Source of the DNA: Neocallimastix lanati (nom. inval.)
Taxonomy: Eukaryota > Neocallimastigomycota > Neocallimastigomycetes > Neocallimastigales > Neocallimastigaceae
NCBI GenBank assembly: GCA_016946835.1
Contig: JACVTC010000102.1
Span: forward strand, 185,001 to 249,000
DNA: 64,000 nt
Direction: 5' to 3'
The notes under the pieces are model-generated. The model had not been told where the DNA came from and made no database searches. It worked only from the letters and a program-made list of their open reading frames with translations. The translations under genes and the position numbers were made by a program. Each line of letters opens with the position of its first letter. The stretch's first letter is position 1. Shown one piece after another: positions 24,501-32,545 of the stretch.

Positions 24501-25574
24501 TACGGGAACTTTGATTAACACATCTTCTGAGTAATCATCATTCATTGTTGCTAAACGTATTCGTCCTGCACTAACTCCTATAGGTTCATACTGATAAGGT
24601 AATTTATCTAAAAATTGCTTTGTGATAATACTTAAGTTGCTACATGAATCTATTAAAGCCTTACCACGAACTCCATCTACTATTACATCAACCATAGCAA
24701 TATCATCTTCTTGTGGTTCATGATGTTTACTTTTATATGTATGATCTATATTGTTCGTTATTATTGTAGTAGCACACATATTATCCACTGCACCTGAAAT
24801 TTTAGTATTATTCTTTTCTAATTTAAGTCCTTGTGATACTTGAGACCGTATCTTTGGAGCAACGTCCAATAATTGTCCAAATGTAATATTGCAATTACTG
24901 GAGTTTAAATCTTTGATCACGTCATAACTATCACAATCAGTTTGCATTTGTATTCTTCTTGGAATTCTAGTTGGCATAATTTCAGTTGACTTTTCTGATG
25001 ATTTTTCTTGAATTAATTTATTTAAAGTTTGTTTAGAATTATTTTCTTCCTGAGAAGTTTCTTCATTAATAACATTAACATTACTATTATTATTATTTTC
25101 CACAGAAGTACTAGTACTAGCTCTTTCCTTATCTCTTAGCTCTTTCTCAATTCTCTTTTCTTTTTCTATTCTAGGTTGAACCATAATCGAAGGATGTAAT
25201 TGAGTTATTGGCTTTTTGACTGGTCGCGATGTTCCCCTTAATTGATTTTCTTTTTGTTTTCGTAAACCTGGAGTAACTATTGGCTTAGGATCATCTCTTA
25301 GACTACGGTGAACCCTCTTTTCTCTTTGGTCACTAGTCTCTTCATCTTTATGATTTGCCTTTCTCTTTATAACGTTTACTAAGTAATTCAATTCTTTGGA
25401 ACCATCCGACTTATCATCAAAATCTTCGTAATAATCCGTAGTAGTACCTTCTTGGAAATCAGCAGTTTCTTCATAATCATCATCTTCTTTTAAGTCAACT
25501 ATTTTGGGACGATGGCAGACTGAAGCAATTTTTTTGACGATGGGAGTGCTTCTACTCCCTTTTAGTGGTTTAAA
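21573..25574 (-). CDS. element A Pol polyprotein (made by -1 frameshift)
   Basis: The frame is open from the slippery site to the stop and has no need of its own ATG. Order of domains: a charged Lys/Glu-rich linker; a protease with LIDSCSNLSI (DSC instead of the usual DSG/DTG); reverse transcriptase with LCIDYRKVNEATKK and the active-site FIDD; RNase H with IIRTDASYDGIGG; integrase with the zinc motif H-x-H...C-x2-C (HSIGHEGYYKTYQRLKK, then CEKC); and catalytic Asp, Asp and Glu in LGLDIIGPLS, TTDNGTQFTSD and YHPESNGLVENR. The C-terminus ends shortly after the integrase with no chromodomain. Length and motif spacing fit a full Ty3/gypsy Pol. Confidence 0.93.
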   Translation of the reverse strand, partial: FKPLKGSRSTPIVKKIASVCHRPKIVDLKEDDDYEETADFQEGTTTDYYEDFDDKSDGSKELNYLVNVIKRKANHKDEETSDQREKRVHRSLRDDPKPIVTPGLRKQKENQLRGTSRPVKKPITQLHPSIMVQPRIEKEKRIEKELRDKERASTSTSVENNNNSNVNVINEETSQEENNSKQTLNKLIQEKSSEKSTEIMPTRIPRRIQMQTDCDSYDVIKDLNSSNCNITFGQLLDVAPKIRSQVSQGLKLEKNNTKISGAVDNMCATTIITNNIDHTYKSKHHEPQEDDIAMVDVIVDGVRGKALIDSCSNLSIITKQFLDKLPYQYEPIGVSAGRIRLATMNDDYSEDVLIKVPVKINELELLVTCRIIDKEDPFYDILINLKTQIDNQLFIHPIRYSLCRFNDQGLIEEIAPINNEYDDEEKLLCVIKALNHQEAKQQLKTIEGLPPIKYIYDTVFQSTINSNYREAITKLLEEYIDIIATSSEELTPSDLSPHKIILKEGVKPIKQKFYRLSKLKTDILKEELTKLIYKRLIEPSCSEWSSPVVLVPKKNGKWRLCIDYRKVNEATKKDSYSLPNIEEIFDSLDGAKIFSTLDLYSGYHQILIDDDSVEITTFTTKFGNYQFKVMPFGLTGAPATFQREMNRILFPLIGKCVYNFIDDILIYSRTEEEHLEHLKQVLEIFKEHKLKINIEKCSFMQTEVEILGHKVSSEGLSPLENKVEAIKEWKAPSNIHELRSFLGAIGYYRNFIKDFAKVTAPLCTLLRKGIKFEWKKEQEESFKILKERLINAPILRFPRFDREFIIRTDASYDGIGGVLLQKDDETGKEHPVHYISRSLSKSEKNYGITDLEGAALIYCINKLKSYIMGNPKQTIVYTDHRPLIGLLKSKEPQNSRHTRWCLTVSMLGIDLRYETGKNNVVADALSRMKNEKEKVVLTTQIIKEQDENLLSRTIKEFIEEKFTTIDGVDYFVDGNNYRKLVTDTKEKLQLIFQAHSIGHEGYYKTYQRLKKSYYWNNMVNDIKRIIGKCEKCQLNKSQPYPEPTEDKPTEVEGPFTHLGLDIIGPLSKTRNNNQYIIVVVDYFTKWVEAEPTENVTSQDVIKFLINVFARHGVPQIITTDNGTQFTSDMTKIFLDLYDVYVKFITPYHPESNGLVENRNKEIGKLLRLLGQQHKEWDEILPSALWALRTTKNSITNHSSFELVYGREDQQPFDIATRPTKGINKSSDEILLEKFVSHYQWVMEAASNIKNASKYWATRREEKTSMNQAKRIKPGDLVLVRNFNRTKLEPYFVGPMKVVKKQFNTVTLADPATNIQMNRNVHLKNIVKFNSAST
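25522..25574 (-). promoter_or_regulatory. element A -1 frameshift signal with pseudoknot
   Basis: On the sense strand the gag frame reads CAT TTA AAC CAC TAA. The slippery heptamer UUUAAAC occupies 25574-25568. After an 8-nt spacer, stem 1 GGGAGU/ACUCCC (25559-25554 with 25547-25542) encloses GAAGC (25552-25548), which pairs with GCUUC at 25526-25522 across a 15-nt A-rich loop. This makes an H-type pseudoknot. pol is in the -1 frame directly after it. Element E has the same layout with a different sequence in the spacer and loops. Confidence 0.88.
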
Positions 25575-26479
25575 TGATTTTCATAAAACTTCTTGCGGTT
25601 ATTTTCCAATATAGAATTTAATTTAGGACAGTTTCGTTTGGTATGTCCTTCATTGCTACAAAACCAGCAAGTACTAATTTTCATTTCTTTCATCTTGTTA
25701 GTGATATTTTCTATAGATACATTTTTGTGGGTTTTTGGTTTGTTAAAATCATTTGAAATGTTCTTATTAAAATTACTTTTAGAGTTAAGGAGATTGTAAT
25801 GAGTCTTATCATAATATTCAGTACTATTTTTAATAGATAAACGATCAACTTTTTCGGCTATAGCGAACGCTTTGGTAATAGAAATATGGTCTTTAAGCAT
25901 AACCTTTCTCCATGCGTCAGGATTATTGGTTAAGGAATCTGCATAATCTAAAACACTAATTTTTCTTCTTCTCTTTTTATCCAATTTATGGTACAAAGAT
26001 CTATAACGGACATTAAAATCTTTAACTTTCTCGTTCTTCTTTATTTTCATGGAACGTAATTCTCGTAACAAATTGGTTTGATCTTCTTTAAGTCCATAGA
26101 AAGTCTTCAGATGATTTATGATTTCATCAAGGCTTGGGTAGGTGCTAGTAGATTCACTTTCTTCATCATCTTCTCCTTCACTATCGCTATCGAAATCAGA
26201 ATCTTCATCTTCAGTAAGGTCATTTCCATCTTCTAGTTCTTGGATAATTTCTCTTGGTTCTCCAGAAGCCGTTAATATACAAGCAGTAAAAATAGTTTCA
26301 GGATCCTTGATATGTTGGTATTTTATCCATGCCTTTAACTCATTTGCCCAGGAATTGATGTCAAGGTTTTGTTTAGTAAGCTTTTCAAAATCTTTTAATT
26401 CTTTCTTTAATTCTCTGAAGCTAAGCTTACTTTCTGGAGTACTCTCTGTTGGAGTACTGGAAGTACTGGATGTTCTCAT
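25562..26479 (-). CDS. element A Gag (305 aa)
   Basis: Gag forms the particle and packages element RNA. The N-terminal two thirds are charged and helical, with an acidic Asp/Glu/Ser tract (about residues 85-112). Near the C-terminus a single CCHC zinc knuckle, CWFCSNEGHTKRNC, is present. The start is the ATG at 26479, the first in the frame after the leader. The last codons carry the frameshift heptamer, so most ribosomes should stop here and a minority continue into Pol. It is clearly homologous to the Gag of element E (SFRELKKEL, NLDINSWANELK and DFNVRYRSLY recur there with small changes). Confidence 0.92.
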   Translation of the reverse strand: MRTSSTSSTPTESTPESKLSFRELKKELKDFEKLTKQNLDINSWANELKAWIKYQHIKDPETIFTACILTASGEPREIIQELEDGNDLTEDEDSDFDSDSEGEDDEESESTSTYPSLDEIINHLKTFYGLKEDQTNLLRELRSMKIKKNEKVKDFNVRYRSLYHKLDKKRRRKISVLDYADSLTNNPDAWRKVMLKDHISITKAFAIAEKVDRLSIKNSTEYYDKTHYNLLNSKSNFNKNISNDFNKPKTHKNVSIENITNKMKEMKISTCWFCSNEGHTKRNCPKLNSILENNRKKFYENHLNH

Positions 26480-26635
26480 AAAATAAAATTTATTGTATCT
26501 ATAGAATGCTAAACCTCGTAATGTATAAATTGTTATAAAAAAGTAAAAATAAAAAAATTAAAAAAAAATAAATCTTTTAACTAATAAAATTATTAATTAT
26601 TTATTATTATTAATCACTTATTAAATTATAATAAT

Positions 26636-26799
26636 CGTGCAATCTGATAGTACACACTGTCTGACGTGCAGCTTACCTCTTGAAAGGTGTCATGCCACGC
26701 GTGTGCCACGGTTACTATTTTCAATATAAAAAATAGCAGTCCAGAGCCTACTAGCCCAATTACTATGTAGGATAAACTTAACCCGGAAATCTATGCACG
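26636..26799 (-). ncRNA. element A leader: conserved structured RNA domain
   Basis: This 164-nt segment is much richer in G+C than its flanks and nearly matches 61122-61281 of element E, although the rest of the leaders and the LTRs do not. Its ends pair (CGUGCA with UGCACG; CGUACA with UGUACG in E). An internal hairpin CUAUUUU/AAAAUAG becomes CUAUAUU/AAUAUAG in E. A conserved palindrome ACGCGU lies between them. Covarying pairs support folding. Position between primer site and gag suggests a packaging, dimerisation or translation role (inference). Confidence 0.75.
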
Positions 26800-26960
26800 A
26801 ATATTAGTTTAATTTAATATTAATTAATATTTTTAACAATTAATAATAATTAGTTAAAAATATAAAAATTGTTTTCTTTTTTAAAAAAATATTTGTTTTA
26901 TTAGAAAAATTATTTATTAATATTATAATTTTATCCCCAATGTATTAATTTATTATTATA

Positions 26961-26979
26961 TTCCCCGATATCTCCACCA
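26961..26979 (-). promoter_or_regulatory. element A primer-binding site (tRNA type)
   Basis: The sense strand carries TGGTGGAGATATCGGGGAA 8 nt after the 5' LTR. It begins with TGG, the complement of a tRNA CCA end, and would pair with a tRNA ending ...CCCCGATATCTCCACCA. The same 19 nt occur after the 5' LTR of element E. The tRNA species cannot be named from this window. Confidence 0.8.
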
Positions 26980-26987
26980 ATTTTTCA

Positions 26988-27775
26988 TGGTATGGTTCAT
27001 ATAATTTTAGGAATATAATAATAATTAACACAAATAATAAAATTACAATAAAAAAAAATAATTTGTTTTAAAATCAATATTTATTTATTTAAATTTATAA
27101 AAGAAAAATAATAATATAATTATTTATTTAATAAAAAGAAAGTTATTGATTATATTTTATTTCACTAAAATTACATGTATTTATATTTTTTTATCAAATT
27201 AAAATTTGTAAAGCCTAACTATTTTTTTAATAAACTAATTACTAATTATTTTTATATATAAAACATTTAAATTGAAATTGAATTATTATTTTAGTTAATA
27301 ATATTATTGTCATAAATAGTAGTTATATATTATTGAATTATTAATTATTTAATAATAGTTTAATACTAATATATATAAAATAAAAATAAAGAGATTATAC
27401 AGAATATTTTATTGTGGTTTAGTTAAATTTAGTAATTAAAAATAAATTTAAATTGATAACGAAAATTTTAATAACTAATTAAATAGATTTGATTATTTTC
27501 AATATAACATAATACAAAAGAAATATAATATTAATATATTAAGTGGGCAAGGACAATATTCTTGGCTAAAGATTTTTAATACATTATAATGGAATCGGAT
27601 CGATAATTCAAAAAGGAATTATAAGTTAATTAGTGATTTATTAACTTAAGATTTCTATTTAGTAATATTTGAAGAATATTGGAAAGTTCCAATTATATAG
27701 AATAGAATAATCTATAAGGTTAGAATAATTTATATTATTCTAGCACAATTAGTATTATTTGTTCATTCTGTATTA
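26988..27775 (-). repeat. element A 5' LTR
   Basis: This 788-bp LTR has the same length and, by eye, the same sequence as the 3' LTR. That indicates a young insertion. It is followed by TAGG, the repeated target site. Confidence 0.92.
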
Positions 27776-27790
27776 TAGGAATTATATTAT

Positions 27791-27865
27791 GCCATGTTGG
27801 TCCAGTCGGTTAGGACGATACAGGTCACTGTAGAGGGAGGGGTTCGAATCCTCGGCATGGCACCA
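27791..27865 (+). promoter_or_regulatory. tRNA-like SINE head with A and B boxes
   Basis: A seven-pair acceptor stem (GCCATGT with GCATGGC) and a D arm GTCC/GGAC with canonical AGTCGGTTA loop are present. The A box is TGGTCCAGTCGG (27798-27809), and the B box GGTTCGAATCC (27841-27851) is a perfect match. ACCA follows the acceptor, so CCA is encoded. The anticodon region forms TACAG/CTGTA with only a 4-nt loop and is 2 nt short. It is therefore a tRNA-derived promoter rather than a decoding tRNA. Confidence 0.8.
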
Positions 27866-28236
27866 AATAATCGGATGAGGTTTCTATCCTGGGATATCAT
27901 GAGACCACACGTGATGTCTATAAGGCTTTCCCTCAGATGATTATTTCACCCAACCCTGATACTACGCTTTGAATTGAAGCATAGACCTTGATGATTGTAA
28001 AATTTCCAATCGCCAATGATTACACCCACTAGGGAGGAGTTAATGGTTCCGTTCTGATGCTCGTGGTCATTAGAGATATATGTAGGAACGTTAGGAATGC
28101 ATCTCCGGGCAGTGTGTAACGACGATTGAGAGCGGCGAAGCTGATACAGTATGCCAATAACTCATCACCTTACAGTTAATTAATAACTGTATGGCCATAT
28201 GGGAGATGGGTACCCATATGTGCAAGTCTATGTTTT
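27791..28236 (+). mobile_element. tRNA-headed SINE, 446 bp
   Basis: This block is far richer in G+C than its surroundings and begins with a tRNA-like sequence carrying pol III A and B boxes. A long body of unknown origin follows, with local hairpins such as CATATGGG/CCCATATG near the 3' end. It ends in a TATGTTTTG tail without poly(A). It is flanked by a 19-bp direct repeat GTTTTAGGAATTATATTAT, interrupted on the left by element A. Size, head and long duplication are what LINE-mobilised SINEs show. The body matches no RNA I recognise (not 5S or 7SL). Confidence 0.8.
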
Positions 28237-28255
28237 GTTTTAGGAATTATATTAT
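28237..28255. repeat. right SINE target-site duplication (19 bp)
   Basis: This is identical to the left copy once element A and its TAGG duplication are set aside. Confidence 0.85.
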
Positions 28256-28795
28256 AAGTATTGATTATTACAATATAAGAAATATTAATAAACTATATTG
28301 TGTATTTACATTTGATATGAATATAATTTGTAAGAATATAATAATATTAAAAATAAATATTTGTATATATAGTTTAATACTAATAATTAATAATGTAAGG
28401 ATAAAATAATATTGATATTAATAATAAAAAATAAGTATATTGGCTTGAAGATTGGTTTAGTAAAAATAAAATTTTGATAAAAGAGAAAGTTAAGTATTAT
28501 TTCTGTTCTTTTAAATTGTTTCAAGGGTTCAGGGCAGTTTTAATTTTAACTTTTTTAATAATTTGATATGGATCTAACTTTCTTTGCTTGAACTTCTTAT
28601 TTCCTTTAACAACAGATTAAGAGTCTCAAGCGCTCTTAATTATTAGATAGTGATATATAAATTATTTATTAATTAATGAAATCTTAAAATAAAAAAAATA
28701 TTATAAATAAATAAATTTATCAAATTAAATAAAATAAAGTTAAAGTGAAGTAGTTTTTCATAATATTACTAATTAAAGTTAAGTCAAATTAACGA
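28256..28795. other. AT-rich stretch, possibly copia 5' LTR remains
   Basis: No frame is supported. It precedes the copia gag and may contain its 5' LTR, for example around AAGAGTCTCAAGCGCTCTT (28619-28637), but I could not define ends or a primer site. Confidence 0.35.
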
Positions 28796-30266
28796 GCTAA
28801 AATAAACAACGAAAGGAACTCTACAAAGGATATTTTGGATAATTCTAATTTCAAGTTATGGAAACAAGAATTATGCCTTTTGTTAAAGGGAAAGAAGCTG
28901 CAGGAGTGTATTTTAAAAGAAAAAATTAAAAAATATCTCCGAAAATAAATTAAGTATAGAACAGAAGAAGAAATTAACTTTAGTAGATGGCACCATTGTC
29001 ACTTACTATGAAGAAAGTCTCACAGAAAATATGATTCAGGAAGATGAGTTGGTGAAAGAATATTTAATAAATAGTGTATCTAAGGTGTTGACAGAAAATT
29101 TTGATTTTATAACATTGACTGCCTATGAAATATACAACTTAATATCAAGTATGAACGTGAATGATGATAATGACTTGATAGAAAAAATTAAAAACTCACT
29201 AGAAAAAGAAAAATATACTCCAGGAAAGGAAAGGATGCTTCTTTATCCATTTTTATTTCGAATATGAAGACAAGATTTAGGGAACTGAATGTCTTGAAAA
29301 CGTCACCATCGGAACAAGAGAAGATAGATTATTTATATAATAGTATAACAGATGATCTTGTTTTAAGATCAAATGATATTAATTTCTAAGGAAATTTTGA
29401 TGAGTTTTCAGAATTACTCATCAAAACAAACCAAAGACTTATACTTATAAAACTTACTGAAAGAAGACTAAAAAGCAGTATAATAATAACCAATCTAATA
29501 GTTCTGATAATTTACCAGATGAAAATGAAGATTTATCAAGAAATATTAATACATATTCTAACGGTGTGAAACCAACAATCATTTAAAATTATGTTTTTCA
29601 ATAATGATAATAAGAATCATGTCTCAATCTACAATAAAATCAATAAGAAAGCATGTACTGTATGTTCAAATAATACTAAGACATACACTATTTGGACGTC
29701 AAGGGAGAAAAATATATTTCCAAGTAACAATGAGATATTCAATTATATTGCTGACACAGATAGTGAAAGCCTTTACTTGTGGCATAAACGTCTTTGCTAC
29801 TTCAATATTAACCATCTCAGAAATATCCTAACAAAATAAATACCAAGAAACAATGTGAAATATGCGCTAAAACCAAATTAAAAATTTTCCGTTCAAACAA
29901 AATGACAATAGAGCTAGTGAACCATTCGAAAGAACATATAGGAATACTGTAACAATAAATGATGAATCTCTTTATGGCTATAAGCGTTTCTTATCTATTT
30001 TAGACGATTATTCTAGATTTGAGTGGATAATCTTTCTTAAATCAAAAAGTGAGGTATTCAACAAATTTATTTTATGGTATAATAAAATTAAAAATATTTT
30101 CAACACTACTATCAAATTTCTCCAAACTGAAAATGGAACTGAATTTACCAATAATTATTTTGTAGATTTCTGTAACAATAATGATATTTGACATGAATTT
30201 ACCATTCCTTATTCACCTCAACAAAACGGCAGAATTGAAAGTCTTCATGATACCTTAATTCCCAAT

Positions 30267-30662
30267 GCTATTTTAGAGGAGGCCAAACTTAATCATGTCT
30301 TTTAAGAGGATGCTATTTTAGAGGAGGCCAAACTTAATCATGTCTTTTAAGAGGATGCTATTTTAGAGGAGGCCAAACTTAATCATGTCTTTTAAGAGGA
30401 TGCTATTTTAGAGGAGGCCAAACTTAATCATGTCTTTTAAGAGGATGCTATTTTAGAGGAGGCCAAACTTAATCATGTCTTTTAAGAGGATGCTATTTTA
30501 GAGGAGGCCAAACTTAATCATGTCTTTTAAGAGGATGCTATTTTAGAGGAGGCCAAACTTAATCATGTCTTTTAAGAGGATGCTATTTTAGAGGAGGCCA
30601 AACTTAATCATGTCTTTTAAGAGGATGCTATTTTAGAGGAGGCCAAACTTAATCATGTCTTT
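30267..30662 (+). repeat. nine 45-bp tandem repeats inside the copia integrase
   Basis: The unit GCTATTTTAGAGGAGGCCAA plus 25 nt is repeated at 30267, 30312, 30357, 30402, 30447, 30492, 30537, 30582 and 30627. Copies look identical. Each encodes AILEEAKLNHVF followed by a TAA and ED, so the frame is kept but every unit carries a stop. The last unit runs on into AVDTINYIHNRI of the integrase. Confidence 0.95.
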
Positions 30663-30698
30663 GCTGTTGACACTATTAATTATATTCACAATCGTATC

Positions 30699-31286
30699 TG
30701 TAAAGATTTAATAAATCTTTACATTATAGTTTAATTTATTTAATGTATATGAATTTTTTTAATATAAAATTTATTGAAATAAAATTTAATTATTTTTTAA
30801 ATTGAAAATATTTTTTAATTAGTTTAATTAGCTTAGTTTAGTTTTAAATAGTTAAATATTAATATAGAAATAATCTTAAATAGTTAATATTAATAAATAA
30901 TAGTTTTTCAATATTAAATATATAGTTAAAATTATTAAAAGTATTAAACTAATAAATAAAATAAATAGTTTATAAAATTAATTTTAGTTATAGTAAATTA
31001 ATAAATAATAAAATTATTTATTAAAAATTCTTTTATTTATAAATAAATAGCTTTATACATAATATTAAATAACATCATATATTAATGTAATAGAAAAAAT
31101 ATAAATAGATGTAATTTTTCTCAATTAAATCGATGTATTAGTTATTAACTATTTTACAGTTAATAACATAAGAGAAATTTATAATTAATAAAATAATTTA
31201 TTAATAAAAGAAATTAATTATTTTTATTTGTTTAAATTGTAGTGTTTTTATTGTTATAATCTGTTTTAATTGAAGGATTTATTACA
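30699..31286 (+). repeat. solo LTR of the B-type chromovirus
   Basis: This 588-bp sequence starts TGTAAAGATTT and ends TTATTACA. It is clearly homologous, in opposite orientation, to the LTRs of element B. It interrupts the copia integrase codons and is flanked by GTATC on both sides (30694-30698, 31287-31291), the same 5-mer that flanks element B. It keeps TATAAATA at 31100-31107 and the predicted RNA start GTATTAGTTAT at 31135. No internal region remains, as after LTR-LTR recombination. Confidence 0.9.
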
Positions 31287-32143
31287 GTATCCCTCATAGT
31301 GATATTAACAATTCTATCCCTTATGAATTATTATATAGTAAAAAAGTTGACTTTTCGAATTTTCGTTTTTTCGGTTGTAAAGTTTTCTTTTACATTCCCT
31401 AGCAATTTCGTAAAAAAAATTTTAAATTCAACACTCCCTGGTATCTTTCTTGGCTATGATTCTAACCCTTCTGCTTATAGGATTTATGTTTATAATGATT
31501 AGATTATTCTTTCTCGTTCTATTGTCTTCTTTAAAAACATTCCTGGCAATTGTGCTTCTCCCAAATCTCCTCCTGAATTTATAAATTTTAATCTGTATTA
31601 TGAAATCGAGGGAGAAGATATACATATTAACAAAGATGGTAATAATAATATCAAAGATTTTAATTATATTAATAATAACAACAGTGCTAATGATAATAAT
31701 AGTGATTATCCAAATAACAATATTAATCAAAATACAAATACAATACAAATGCAACTAAAAGTGACAATAATATTAATAATGATAATAGTTATAAACAAGA
31801 TAATAATAGAGTTGAAAATGAAAATGTAGATTACTTTATAGATAATAATGAAAATAATAACAAAGATAATAAATTTAATAAAATAATGTCATTAATAACA
31901 ATCCAAATAATACATATGACATAAATAACATTTTTGATAAACTGTTGAATTATTCAACAAATGATATAAATAACAACATTAAAAGTAATATTGATATTTC
32001 AAGTTTCATTAAAGATGAAAATAATTATGTCCCTAAAAGAAAATTTATTGATGAAACAGAAAAATTATATAAAAAATTCAAAATAACAAGCAACATGAAT
32101 ATAAACAAGTTTGAAGAAAATCAAGAGTTATATAGAAAGAAGT

Positions 32144-32545
32144 CGAAGAAGGGTTAGGGTAAGCAGGATGAAGAATTATATAGAAAACAATCATTTAAAG
32201 CAACAAATTATGAGCAAGGATTTATTAATAAACAAATTAATGGATGAAAATAGAATCCTAAAATCCAAAAATAATGCCTCTTCGTCCGGTGAAAGGAATA
32301 CTTTTTCGAATCCTGCTTACCCTAACCCTTCTTCGTCTTCTGATGCCATTGCCACTGCCGCTGCCGAATTATATAGAAAACAATCATTTAAAGCAACAAA
32401 TTATGAGCAAGGATTTATTAATAAACAAATTAATGGATGAAAATAGAATTCTAAAATCCAAAAATAATCCCTCGTCGTTCGGTGAAAAGAATACTTTTTC
32501 GAATCCTGCTTACCCTAACCCTTCTTCGTCTTCTGCTGCTGCTGT
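32144..32545. repeat. 193-bp direct duplication plus 26-nt inverted repeat at the LINE 5' side
   Basis: GAATTATATAGAAAACAATC begins at 32173 and again at 32366. In addition 32144-32169 is the exact reverse complement of 32310-32335, a 26-mer containing TTAGGG/CCCTAA; a further copy lies near 32503-32528. Such inversion plus duplication is typical of rearranged insertion junctions. Confidence 0.85.

Larger units (their letters stand above)
20762..27775 (-). mobile_element. element A: complete Ty3-type LTR retrotransposon
   Basis: Two 788-bp LTRs (20762-21549 and 26988-27775) look identical by eye and flank a tRNA-type primer site, a structured leader, gag, a -1 frameshift signal, pol and a polypurine tract, all on the minus strand. 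A 4-bp duplication TAGG flanks the element. gag and pol are both open, so it appears to be a recent and possibly competent insertion. It lacks a chromodomain and differs in LTR, primer site and expression strategy from elements B and C. It is inserted inside the left target duplication of a SINE, so it arrived after that SINE. Confidence 0.92.
28796..32143 (+). mobile_element. copia-1: decayed Ty1/copia element
   Basis: Segments in order: Gag (NFKLWKQELCLLLKGKKLQE, frameshift, then the frame from about 28960 through 29267); no zinc knuckle or protease found, so an internal deletion is likely; the GAG-pre-integrase motif LYLWHKRLCYFNINHLRN (29776-29830); integrase with LDDYSRFEWIIFLKSK, LQTENGTEFTNNYF and YSPQQNGRIESLHDT; the later integrase part FGCKVFFYIP and GIFLGYDSNPSAYRIY; then an Asn-rich linker ending near KRKFIDETEKLYKKFK. 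Reverse transcriptase is absent. Multiple stops are present. It is interrupted by a 45-bp repeat array and by a solo LTR. It ends where LINE sequence begins. Confidence 0.8.

Noticed and set aside
25391-25391. Separate start of Pol at the TTG-type codon
   Set aside because: The frame is open further upstream to the slippery site, and no ATG is needed with -1 shifting.
27791-27865. Functional tRNA gene
   Set aside because: Acceptor, D and T arms are good, but the anticodon loop is 4 nt, the region is 2 nt short and CCA is encoded. With the 19-bp duplication it is better read as a SINE head.
32144-32169. Interstitial telomere repeat (TTAGGG)
   Set aside because: There is only one TTAGGG per copy, inside an ORF1-derived 26-mer; no tandem array.
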